DNA of 7,684 bases from Acidaminococcus sp. CAG:917. GTDB taxonomy: Bacteria > Bacillota > Clostridia > Christensenellales > CAG-917. Every line of letters begins with the position of its first letter. The stretch's first letter is position 1. Shown here piece by piece: positions 1-6,680 of the stretch. A program made the translations under genes and the position numbers. Location of the stretch: positions 5,919-13,602 of the forward strand of contig FR901028.1 in assembly GCA_000437555.1 (NCBI GenBank), given 5' to 3'. Under the pieces are notes generated by a model that did no database searches, had not been told where the DNA came from, and was given only the letters and a program-made list of their open reading frames with translations.

Positions 1-688
1 TAAAAGCCGAAATATCCGACGACTTTTTTACGCTGTCCAACATATCGAGAACGGCAGAAAACGTTTCGACATATTCGGGCGACGAAGCTATGTGCTTTGC
101 GGCATAAAGTTTACCCTCGCTGCACGCGGCGGCAATGGACGAGATTTTTTCGTCTGATGTGAGCGCATATATCTCGTCGTAAACCGTTTGATAGTCAAAC
201 GCCTCTACGGGCACCGTTCTGCAACGGCTTTTTACCGTATCCAAAAGAGCGGCCGGCTTTGCCGTCCCCAAAAACAGAATAACTCCGTCGGGCGGCTCTT
301 CGAGCGTTTTTAAAAGCTTGTTTTGCGCCTCGGTTGTCATACAATCGGCGCAGTTTATAAAATAAAGTTTTAAAACTCCCGAAACGGAACTTATATGCGC
401 GCTGTCTACAAGCTCGTTTATCGCACCTACCTTTATAGTCTGTTTTTGCGCATTAAGTTCTATAACGTCCGGATTTACGCTATCTAAAATTTTTTGACAT
501 TCTCTGCACTCAAGGCATGCGTTTTGCGTTTCGCAAAAAATGCGGCACGCCACAAGCCTGAAAAGCGGCAAAACGATATCCTCGTCGGTCGCCGTAATCA
601 AATAGGCGTGTGCCATCGCGTTTTCAATATCGTTTTGAATAAGACGAAACGCTTTGCTTTTCTTGAGAGCGTCTGAAAATTCTATCAA
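1..688 (-). CDS. holB: DNA polymerase III delta-prime subunit (clamp loader), partial at the left edge
   Basis: Delta-prime is the stator subunit of the DnaX clamp loader, which opens the beta sliding clamp and places it on primed DNA in the cytoplasm. Reading leftward from a TTG at 688, 229 codons are open to the window edge; the family is usually about 320-340 residues, so the C-terminal collar domain is missing here. Visible marks are HAYLI near residues 27-31, a four-cysteine zinc site (C52, C58, C61, C64, the last three as CLECREC), the box QNKLLKTLEEPP at 122-133, and the SRC arginine-finger motif at 154-156. The position of the Walker A loop, after HAYL, reads TATDEDIVLPLF with no GKT, consistent with a non-ATP-hydrolysing delta-prime rather than DnaX. 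The TTG start overlaps the tmk stop by 4 nt and has AGAGGGG 9 nt upstream. The next in-frame Met (residue 25) would remove conserved N-terminal sequence. Placement directly after tmk supports the call. Confidence 0.93.
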   Translation of the reverse strand, partial: MIEFSDALKKSKAFRLIQNDIENAMAHAYLITATDEDIVLPLFRLVACRIFCETQNACLECRECQKILDSVNPDVIELNAQKQTIKVGAINELVDSAHISSVSGVLKLYFINCADCMTTEAQNKLLKTLEEPPDGVILFLGTAKPAALLDTVKSRCRTVPVEAFDYQTVYDEIYALTSDEKISSIAAACSEGKLYAAKHIASSPEYVETFSAVLDMLDSVKKSSDISAF

Positions 689-1302
689 CGGATAATACCC
701 CTCTGCCTCAATGCGTTTATGATTTTTTCTTTGGTTTCCGATTTATTCTGACAAGGAACGATTCTGATTATCCTGTCGGGATTTTCCTCCGCCTCGGATA
801 TATAAGCTTCGTAGACTCTGCGGTGAAATTCCATATCCTCAGACTCGAGCCTGTCCTCTTTTTTGACGGTTCTGAAAGCGTGATTCGGCTCCAGGTCAAT
901 GAACACAGTGAGGTCAACCTTTATATAATCGGTGGCGAAAGCGGATATAGCCTTTATCGCCTTTTTATCAAGTCCCCTGCCTCCGCCCTGATAGGCGACG
1001 GAAGAATCTATAAAACGGTCGCATATGACAAGCTTGCCTTCATCGAGCGCGGGACGTATAACTTCATCGACAAGCTGCGCTCTCGACGCCGCATAGAGCA
1101 GAGCTTCCGTTTTAGAGCTCATTTCTTTATTGTCGCAAGACATAATGATATCCCTTATCTGTTCGGAAATATCCGTGCCGCCCGGCTCTCTGACAAAGAC
1201 GGCTTCCTGCCCCGTTTGCGACATATATTCCTTTAAATATCTCAGCTGCGTGGATTTTCCCACTCCGTCGCAACCTTCAAAAGTGACCATAATTCCTTTC
1301 AT
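685..1302 (-). CDS. tmk: Thymidylate kinase (dTMP kinase)
   Basis: This enzyme phosphorylates dTMP to dTDP with ATP, an essential cytoplasmic step of dTTP synthesis shared by the de novo and salvage routes. The 205-residue product is the usual length. Visible motifs are the P-loop FEGCDGVGKST (residues 8-18), REPGGT (38-43), the DR-containing block CDRFIDSSVAYQG (94-106) that contacts dTMP, and the LID segment KKEDRLESED (147-156). A LID with basic residues and a P-loop without the extra Arg fits the bacterial type II enzyme. The ATG at 1302 has GGAG 8 nt upstream (1311-1314). A second Met at codon 5 has AAGGA too close to it to be preferred. The gene starts 25 nt after the decarboxylase-like gene and overlaps holB by 4 nt, so all three probably share one transcript. 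In B. subtilis small genes (yaaQ, yaaR) lie between tmk and holB; here there are none. Confidence 0.97.
   Translation of the reverse strand: MKGIMVTFEGCDGVGKSTQLRYLKEYMSQTGQEAVFVREPGGTDISEQIRDIIMSCDNKEMSSKTEALLYAASRAQLVDEVIRPALDEGKLVICDRFIDSSVAYQGGGRGLDKKAIKAISAFATDYIKVDLTVFIDLEPNHAFRTVKKEDRLESEDMEFHRRVYEAYISEAEENPDRIIRIVPCQNKSETKEKIINALRQRGIIR
698..704 (-). promoter_or_regulatory. Ribosome binding site for holB, inside the end of tmk
   Basis: On the minus strand the sequence AGAGGGG lies 9 nt before the TTG at 688. It decides the choice of this non-ATG start, since no ATG lies near the tmk stop codon in the holB frame. The site sits within tmk coding sequence, so translation of the two genes is probably coupled. 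Confidence 0.6.
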
Positions 1303-1327
1303 TGTTTCAACTCCGTCTTTTGTTGGT

Positions 1328-2620
1328 TTACTTGTCTATTATAACACAAATTTTACCGTTAACAAGATTAAATGTATGTTTTTCGGCGGATAAAAATTTT
1401 ATTTTTTCGCCCGATATAATCTCTCCCTCATAGATGAGCGGCACTCCCGGCGGATATGAACCTACGTCGTCGGCGGATATTCTGCCTTCGCTCTCGGCTA
1501 AAGGAATATATTCCCTTTTGCCTTTCGCACTTTTAAGCTCGCTCGGTATGGGCATATCGCCGTATCCTCTGCCACCGCTTTCGGGAACGGGAAGTTTTTT
1601 TACCGCTTCGGTCAGCTTTGACAGGCAATTAGCGTTGAAAAAGTTAACTATGAAAACGGAGAATTCCCCCCACGACGCCTCCGGATATATCCCCTCCTTC
1701 TCAAGGGAGTCACCGTCTACTTTTATTACAAGTCGGGTAAAATCGTCCGTATTTTTTACCCTGTCGCCCAAAACGCTTTTTACTTCGTCGATTTTTCGCT
1801 TTAAAACTTCGTATTCCGCTTTAGCTTTAAGGTCGAACAATCCCCTTGCGTAGTCCATTGACGCCATGACGATATAACTCGGGCTTGAAGTGGTAAGGCG
1901 TGCTCTGTGAAATTTTGCCGCTTCGTAAAACTTTTCTTTTAGGTTGAGGACGGCACCGCCGCCGTATACGGGCATGGTTTTGTGCATGCTGTCGCAAACG
2001 ATGTCCGCCGCCCCGTTGGCGCTTTTCGGCAACAGCGGCGAAAAGACAAAATGCGCACCCTGTGCCTCGTCGACAAAGAGTATCGCCCCGTGACTGTGAG
2101 CGACCTTTGCTGCTTTTTCGACGTCGCTTACGTTTCCGAAATAATCGGGGCTCGTCACCGAAACCGCCTTAATGCTCGGATTTTGACTTAATATCTTATC
2201 GATTTTGCCGCAGTCTATCGGCTTCGGAAAAACTCCGTCAAACTCTCTTTGTATTATTGTTGCCTTAAAATTAAAATTTTTTGCGGCGCAAAAAACGCTC
2301 TTGTGAGAAAAGGAATCGATTAAAATTTCGTCCGTATATTCTCTTATTGTTGCCAACGCCGTCCATATCGCGCTCGTCGCCCCCGACGTGAACATAAGCG
2401 AGAAAGGACTGTCGTAGCTTTTTGCCAAAAGAGTTTCCGCTTTCAATATCACTCCGTCGGCGTTGACAAGGTTGTCGGAAAAGGACAGTTCGGTAAAATC
2501 AAACCTGCTCGACTTATACAGACAGCCGTCTATATCCCGCCCTGCGTGCGACGGCATAAAAAAACGGGATATATCCCCTTCTGCGTATTTTTTTAACGTT
2601 TCATAGAGCGGAGCGTTCAT
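1328..2620 (-). CDS. Orn/Lys/Arg decarboxylase-like PLP enzyme (YaaO/SpeA type), divergent and short
   Basis: The 430-residue product is a fold-type I PLP protein of the basic amino acid decarboxylase group III family, whose studied members release CO2 from arginine, lysine or ornithine to give polyamine precursors. Visible landmarks are N-terminal APLYETLKKY (3-12), DFTEL (41-45), FSHKS (104-108, His expected to stack on PLP), SPDYFGNVSD (157-166), FVDEAQGAH (182-190, Asp184 expected to bind the pyridine nitrogen), the Schiff-base lysine in SMHKT (K214), and a C-terminal GRISADDV...YPPGVPL block (379-395). It is about 50 residues shorter than typical YaaO-like proteins (about 480). Several signatures are altered from memory of the family: HVPGHKG is FMPSHAG (21-27), VDEAHGAH has Gln for His, and STHKT is SMHKT. 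The lysine and aspartate that hold PLP remain, so PLP binding is likely, but substrate and even decarboxylase activity are unproven. Position directly upstream of tmk matches yaaO in Bacillus. No Shine-Dalgarno precedes the ATG. It is the first gene of the leftward operon. Confidence 0.85.
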   Translation of the reverse strand: MNAPLYETLKKYAEGDISRFFMPSHAGRDIDGCLYKSSRFDFTELSFSDNLVNADGVILKAETLLAKSYDSPFSLMFTSGATSAIWTALATIREYTDEILIDSFSHKSVFCAAKNFNFKATIIQREFDGVFPKPIDCGKIDKILSQNPSIKAVSVTSPDYFGNVSDVEKAAKVAHSHGAILFVDEAQGAHFVFSPLLPKSANGAADIVCDSMHKTMPVYGGGAVLNLKEKFYEAAKFHRARLTTSSPSYIVMASMDYARGLFDLKAKAEYEVLKRKIDEVKSVLGDRVKNTDDFTRLVIKVDGDSLEKEGIYPEASWGEFSVFIVNFFNANCLSKLTEAVKKLPVPESGGRGYGDMPIPSELKSAKGKREYIPLAESEGRISADDVGSYPPGVPLIYEGEIISGEKIKFLSAEKHTFNLVNGKICVIIDK

Positions 2621-2626
2621 ATTTAA

Positions 2627-2655
2627 AGTTTACTATTTAGCTATGCCGAGGTCAA
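2627..2655 (-). promoter_or_regulatory. Predicted leftward sigma-A promoter for the decarboxylase-like/tmk/holB operon
   Basis: On the minus strand TTGACC (2655-2650) is followed by 17 nt and then TAAACT (2632-2627), a 5/6 and a 4/6 match to consensus. Six nucleotides later comes the ATG at 2620, so the expected transcription start coincides with the A of the start codon. That would give a leaderless mRNA and agrees with the absence of a Shine-Dalgarno sequence. An alternative minus-strand TATAAT at 2713-2708 lacks a good -35 box. Confidence 0.5.
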
Positions 2656-2683
2656 GCAATTAAATAAGTGCGCATTGAAATAT

Positions 2684-2712
2684 TTGACATTATTTTTTCA
2701 AGGTATTATTAT
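2684..2712 (+). promoter_or_regulatory. Predicted strong sigma-A promoter for leuS
   Basis: A perfect TTGACA (2684-2689), a 17-nt spacer, and TATTAT (2707-2712, 5/6) make the best promoter in the window. The expected start is near 2719, giving a leader of about 19 nt that contains GGAG (2728-2731) 6 nt before the ATG. The leader is far too short for a T-box or a peptide attenuator. Confidence 0.8.
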
Positions 2713-2737
2713 ATAAATACTTTATTCGGAGTATTAT

Positions 2738-5158
2738 ATGGATTTTAAAACTATTGAAAAAAAATGGCAAAAAAGATGGGCGGATTCAAAGCTTTATTCT
2801 TTCAACAAAGACAACATATCCAAAAAACATTACGTTTTAGAGATGTTCTCCTACCCTTCGGGCGCAAAGCTTCATGCGGGACATTGGTTCAATTACGGAC
2901 CTGCCGACAGCTACGCCCGTTTTATGCGTATGCAAGGGTATGAAGTGTTTCAGCCGATGGGCTTCGACGCTTTCGGACTTCCTGCCGAAAACTACGCGAT
3001 TAAGACGGGCATTCACCCTGAAGAATCCACTCTCAAGAACATCGAGACAATGGAAAAACAGTTAAAGGCTATCGGCGCAACGTATGATTGGGATTACGAG
3101 ATAAAGACCTGCCTTCCCGATTACTACAAGTGGACGCAGTGGCTGTTTTTACAGCTATACAAGCACGGGCTCGCCTACCGCAAGGAAGCGCCCGTAAACT
3201 GGTGCCCGTCCTGCAACACCGTGCTCGCCAACGAGCAGGTAAAAGAGGGAGAGTGCGAAAGATGCCATACTCCCGTCATAAGAAAAAATCTCACTCAATG
3301 GTTTTTTAAGATAACCGATTACAGCGAGGAGCTCCTTAGCGGACTCGACAAGCTCGACTGGCCGGAAAAGACGAAACTTATGCAAAAAAACTGGATAGGC
3401 AAGTCTTTCGGCAGCGAAGTGGATTTTGAAACCCAAAGCGGCGAAAAGTTTACCGTGTTCACCACGAGAGTGGACACCATCTACGGCGTAAGCTACGTCG
3501 TGCTCGCCCCCGAACATCCGCTCGTCGACAAAATCACCACGCCCGAGCAAAAGAAGGCGGTGGAAGATTATAAATACGAATGTTCAAAAGCGTCGGAGAT
3601 AGACAGGCTCTCCACCACCCGTGAAAAGAGCGGCACGTTTACCGGAGCATACGCCATAAACCCCGTCAACGGCAAAAAGGTGCCTATCCTCATTGCCGAC
3701 TACGTCCTCGCCTCATACGGCACGGGAGCGGTTATGGGCGTTCCCGCTCACGATGAGCGTGACTTTGCCTTTGCCACAAAATACAATCTCCCCATAACGA
3801 GAGTTATAAAGGGCGAGAAAGGACAAAACGACGAACTCCCCTTCTGCGACTACGGAGTATTGACGGCAAGCGATGAATTTGACGGAATGTCAAGTAAAGA
3901 AGCGATAAAGGCTATCACGGCAAAACTTGAAAAGCAATCGAAAGGCAGACTCAAGACAAACTACCGTCTGCGCGATTGGCTCGTGTCCCGTCAAAGATAT
4001 TGGGGCGCGCCTATCCCCGTCATTCACTGCCCGCACTGCGGAATCGTGCCCGTCCCCGAAAAGGATTTGCCCGTCACCCTTCCCCACGACGTGGACTTCA
4101 CTCCCGACGGAAAATCTCCGCTTTTGAAATGCGAAAAATTTATGAACGTCACCTGCCCCGTTTGCGGCAAACCCGCACGCCGTGACCCCGACACGCTTGA
4201 CACATTTGTGTGTTCAAGCTGGTATTATCTGCGCTACCCCGACAACAAAAACGACAAAGCACCGTTTGACAGCGAGCTTATAAATAAAATGCTTCCCGTC
4301 GATAAATATATCGGCGGAGCGGAACACGCCTGTATGCACCTGCTTTACGCAAGATTTATCACAAAGGCTTTGCGGGATATGAGGTATCTTAACTTCGACG
4401 AGCCATTCCTCTCTTTGGTGCATCAAGGCACGATACTCGGCCCCGACGGCAACAAAATGTCGAAGTCGAGAGGCAACGTCGTATCTCCCGACGACTGCAT
4501 ACAGAAATACGGCAGCGACGTCTTCAGACTTTACCTTATGTTCTGCTTCAGCTACACCGAGGGAGGACCGTGGAACGACAGCGGACTCGACGGCGTTCAG
4601 CGTTTTATGGACAGAGTAGAAAGACTTGTCGATTCCGTAAAAGATAAGACTTTTTCAGACGCTCCGCTTGGAAGGGACGAAAAGCAATTGAACTATGTTC
4701 GCAACTTCACTATAAAATCGATGACGGCGGATATGAAAAACTTTTCGTTTAATACGGCGGTCGCAAGACTTATGGAATTTGTCAACGCGATTTACACTTA
4801 TTTTAACAAAACTCAAAATCACAACAAGCTTCTCTATGACTGCGTAAAGGACGTAGTATTGCTCATCGCTCCGCTCACTCCGCACTTTGCCGAAGAGCTC
4901 AACGAGCGTATGGGAAGCAACACGTCCGTGTTTAAAATGCGCTATCCGGTTTGCGACGAAAAAGCACTCGTAAAAGACGAGGTGGAAATCGCCGTTCAGA
5001 TAAACAGCAAGATAAAGGGAAAAGCGACCGTTTCCACGGGAGCGTCCGATGAGGAAGTTGCGGCGGCGGCAAAAGAAGCGATATCGGAAACACTCGGCGA
5101 CACGCCAATCAAAAAAACTATAGTCATAAAAGGCAGACTCGTTAACTTTATCGTTTAG
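2738..5158 (+). CDS. leuS: Leucyl-tRNA synthetase
   Basis: This class I aminoacyl-tRNA synthetase joins leucine to tRNA-Leu in the cytoplasm and edits mischarged products. The product has 806 residues, at the short end of the bacterial range (about 800-870). In order: the HIGH-equivalent HAGH (46-49) after YPSG; the tract PMGFDAFGLPAENYAIKTG (73-91); a Cys4 zinc site (C156, C159, C173, C176); the CP1 editing domain with TTRVDT (242-247) and GVPAHDERD (334-342), whose last Asp matches the editing aspartate; RDWLVSRQRYWG (412-423); a second Cys-pair site (C431, C434, C473, C476); KMSKS (573-577); the anticodon-binding helical domain (about 640-740); and a C-terminal domain ending KGRLVNFIV. All key catalytic and editing residues are present. 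TTRVDT has Val where Pro is common. The ATG has GGAG 6 nt upstream and a strong promoter. serS follows after 79 nt on the same strand. Confidence 0.98.
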   Translation: MDFKTIEKKWQKRWADSKLYSFNKDNISKKHYVLEMFSYPSGAKLHAGHWFNYGPADSYARFMRMQGYEVFQPMGFDAFGLPAENYAIKTGIHPEESTLKNIETMEKQLKAIGATYDWDYEIKTCLPDYYKWTQWLFLQLYKHGLAYRKEAPVNWCPSCNTVLANEQVKEGECERCHTPVIRKNLTQWFFKITDYSEELLSGLDKLDWPEKTKLMQKNWIGKSFGSEVDFETQSGEKFTVFTTRVDTIYGVSYVVLAPEHPLVDKITTPEQKKAVEDYKYECSKASEIDRLSTTREKSGTFTGAYAINPVNGKKVPILIADYVLASYGTGAVMGVPAHDERDFAFATKYNLPITRVIKGEKGQNDELPFCDYGVLTASDEFDGMSSKEAIKAITAKLEKQSKGRLKTNYRLRDWLVSRQRYWGAPIPVIHCPHCGIVPVPEKDLPVTLPHDVDFTPDGKSPLLKCEKFMNVTCPVCGKPARRDPDTLDTFVCSSWYYLRYPDNKNDKAPFDSELINKMLPVDKYIGGAEHACMHLLYARFITKALRDMRYLNFDEPFLSLVHQGTILGPDGNKMSKSRGNVVSPDDCIQKYGSDVFRLYLMFCFSYTEGGPWNDSGLDGVQRFMDRVERLVDSVKDKTFSDAPLGRDEKQLNYVRNFTIKSMTADMKNFSFNTAVARLMEFVNAIYTYFNKTQNHNKLLYDCVKDVVLLIAPLTPHFAEELNERMGSNTSVFKMRYPVCDEKALVKDEVEIAVQINSKIKGKATVSTGASDEEVAAAAKEAISETLGDTPIKKTIVIKGRLVNFIV

Positions 5159-5160
5159 TT

Positions 5161-5190
5161 TTGTTCCTTTGTGATAGATAGTTGTAAAAT
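5161..5190 (+). promoter_or_regulatory. Possible weak internal promoter for serS
   Basis: TTGTTC (5161-5166, poor -35) stands 18 nt before TAAAAT (5185-5190, 5/6 match). It could give serS its own transcript starting near 5197, just before the hairpin at 5203-5217. The -35 match is weak, and read-through from leuS explains serS expression equally well. Confidence 0.3.
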
Positions 5191-5197
5191 AAAAAAT

Positions 5198-5219
5198 CCT
5201 GCACGGCAAAAAGCCGTTT
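5198..5219 (+). repeat. Hairpin element, copy 1 (upstream of serS)
   Basis: The 12-mer CCTGCACGGCAA (5198-5209) is followed by AAGCCGTTT (5211-5219). ACGGC (5203-5207) pairs with GCCGT (5213-5217) around an A5 loop, followed by TTAATTTTT. The same two blocks recur in the same order just after serS (6505-6537). The stem is only 5 bp and the tail is interrupted, so it would at best be a leaky terminator of leuS. It ends a few nt before the serS ribosome binding site AAGGAG (5227-5232), so it might act on serS translation instead. Confidence 0.55.
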
Positions 5220-5237
5220 AATTTTTAAGGAGTATAT

Positions 5238-6497
5238 ATGTTAGATTTAAAAAAGGTTTGTGACAACATCGAATACGTAGAGGAGCGTCTCAGCGGAAGA
5301 AGCGGACACTTCCCCATTGCGGAAGTAGCGCAAAAAGCCAAGCGCAGAAAGGAAATCATAAGAGAAGTCGAAGCTCTCAAAGCGGAAAAGAACAAGGTTT
5401 CTGCCGAGATTGCCCAAATGAAAAGAGAGGGCAAAGCCTGCGACGACCTCATTAAAAAAATGCGTGACGAGGGCGATAAAATCAAGGCTTTTGACGACGA
5501 ACTGTCCGAAGTGGAAAACTCGCTTAAAGAGCTTATGTATGCAATCCCCAACCTCCCCGACGAATCCGTCCCTGTCGGCAGCGACAGCGACGACAACGTA
5601 GAAGTCAGAAGATGGGGAGAGCCGACCAAATTTGACTTTGAGCCCAAAGCGCATTGGGATATAGGCACAAACCTCGATATGCTCAATTTCGAACAGGCGG
5701 GCAAAATTACCGGAGCGAGATTTACGGTATACCGTAATTGGGGCGCAAAACTCGAAAGAGCGATAATGAACCTTATGCTCGACACGCACGCAAAGAGCGG
5801 CTACACCGAGATATTCCCACCGTTTATGGTCAACCGCGATTCTATGCTCGGCACGGGACAACTTCCGAAATTTGAAGAAGATATGTTCGCCGTAAAAGGA
5901 ACGAACTACTATCTCATTCCGACGGCGGAAGTCCCCGTCACCAATCTTCACAGAGGCGACGTGCTCAGCGCCGACCAACTCCCTATCAAATACTGCGCAT
6001 ATACGGCTTGCTTCAGAGCGGAAGCGGGTTCGGCAGGCAGAGATACGAGAGGCCTTATCCGTCAGCATCAATTCAACAAAGTGGAGCTTGTCAAATTCGC
6101 TCACCCCGACCACAGCTTTGAAGAACTCGAGTCTTTGACCCATGATGCGGAAAAGATTTTGCAACTTTTAAAAATACCGTATAGAGTCGTTTGCCTTTGC
6201 ACGGGTGACCTCGGCTTTTCTTCCACAAAAACATACGACATCGAAGTGTGGCTGCCCAGCTACGGACGCTATGTGGAAATTTCTTCTTGCAGCAACTTTG
6301 TCGATTTCCAGGCACGCCGCGCCAATATACGCTTCAAGGAAAACGGCAAAACTCAGTTTGTCCACACTCTCAACGGAAGCGGACTCGCTATCGGCAGAAC
6401 GACGGCGGCAGTTATGGAAAACTATCAGAACGCCGACGGCTCGATAACCGTTCCCGAAGTGCTTGTTCCTTATATCGGAACGGATATCATTAAATAG
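5238..6497 (+). CDS. serS: Seryl-tRNA synthetase
   Basis: This class II synthetase charges tRNA-Ser, and also tRNA-Sec where selenocysteine is used. The 419 residues match the usual bacterial length (about 425). The N-terminal 100 residues form the charged long coiled-coil arm that grips the long variable arm of tRNA-Ser (helices about 28-62 and 66-100). The catalytic core shows GTGQLPKFEEDMF (205-217), the serine-binding TAEV (229-232), motif 2 FRAEAGSAGRDTRG (259-272) with RQHQFNKVEL (275-284), TYDIEVWLP (332-340), SSCSNFVDFQARR (349-361), and motif 3 LNGSGLAIGRTTAA (378-391). All expected ATP- and serine-binding residues appear present. This is the common bacterial type, not the rare archaeal zinc type. 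AAGGAG (5227-5232) lies 5 nt before the ATG. It is probably co-transcribed in part with leuS, with a possible weak promoter of its own. The stop is TAG, and a hairpin element and terminator follow. Confidence 0.98.
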   Translation: MLDLKKVCDNIEYVEERLSGRSGHFPIAEVAQKAKRRKEIIREVEALKAEKNKVSAEIAQMKREGKACDDLIKKMRDEGDKIKAFDDELSEVENSLKELMYAIPNLPDESVPVGSDSDDNVEVRRWGEPTKFDFEPKAHWDIGTNLDMLNFEQAGKITGARFTVYRNWGAKLERAIMNLMLDTHAKSGYTEIFPPFMVNRDSMLGTGQLPKFEEDMFAVKGTNYYLIPTAEVPVTNLHRGDVLSADQLPIKYCAYTACFRAEAGSAGRDTRGLIRQHQFNKVELVKFAHPDHSFEELESLTHDAEKILQLLKIPYRVVCLCTGDLGFSSTKTYDIEVWLPSYGRYVEISSCSNFVDFQARRANIRFKENGKTQFVHTLNGSGLAIGRTTAAVMENYQNADGSITVPEVLVPYIGTDIIK

Positions 6498-6504
6498 CCT
6501 ATCC

Positions 6505-6537
6505 CCTGCACGGCAATTTAGAGATCATAAGCCGTTT
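6505..6537 (+). repeat. Hairpin element, copy 2 (downstream of serS)
   Basis: CCTGCACGGCAA (6505-6516) repeats the 12-mer before serS exactly, and AAGCCGTTT (6529-6537) repeats the second block. Here the blocks are 12 nt apart instead of 1. ACGGC (6510-6514) can pair with GCCGT (6531-6535) across a 16-nt loop. T-rich sequence follows but is broken by AG, so terminator function is uncertain. Confidence 0.5.
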
Positions 6538-6540
6538 TAG

Positions 6541-6633
6541 TTTAAGACAAATTGAAAAAGCAATTTATTGCAATTGACGTTTGACGTTTTCTTAATATTC
6601 AAACTGTCTTAAAAAAGTCGCATTTAAAAATGC
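6541..6633 (+). other. Cluster of inverted repeats, possibly a structured 3' UTR or small RNA
   Basis: TTTAAGACA (6541-6549) is perfectly complementary to TGTCTTAAA (6605-6613). Between them, AATTG (6550-6554) pairs with CAATT (6561-6565), and GTTTGA (6579-6584) pairs with TCAAAC (6599-6604), which abuts the outer arm. Together they could form a three-way junction. A further small hairpin GCATT/AATGC lies at 6620-6633. A tandem heptamer TTGACGT x2 (6574-6587) sits inside. The arms are AT-rich, so stability is modest. I match it to no known RNA family. Confidence 0.35.
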
Positions 6634-6649
6634 ACATATATTAACATTT

Positions 6650-6680
6650 AAATTCCGCCCTTTTTGGAGCGGGATTTTTT
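6650..6680 (+). terminator. Rho-independent terminator downstream of serS
   Basis: A 9-bp stem pairs 6650-6658 (AAATTCCGC) with 6669-6677 (GCGGGATTT), including one G-U pair. It is extended by CC/GG with one bulged A around a T5 loop, and followed by a T6 run (6675-6680) and more T-rich sequence. The polarity fits rightward transcription, ending the leuS-serS unit about 150-180 nt past the serS stop. Confidence 0.85.

Noticed and set aside
823..1853. Plus-strand open frames at 823-1236, 1130-1393 and 1434-1853
   Set aside because: They are antisense to tmk and the decarboxylase-like gene, both of which carry full family motifs.
2757..2764. A8 run near the leuS start as a phase-variation or slippage site
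   Set aside because: It encodes the conserved EKKW segment in an essential gene, and the frame is intact; a Lys-rich AT-biased start explains it.
4655..5785. Minus-strand open frames at 4655-5209 and 5225-5785
   Set aside because: They are antisense to leuS and serS and have low-complexity Phe/Arg- or Ser/Leu-rich composition without recognisable domains.
5247..6164. 305-codon open frame on the minus strand inside serS
   Set aside because: It is antisense to a complete and well conserved serS, has no family motifs, and its length follows from codon bias of the opposite strand.
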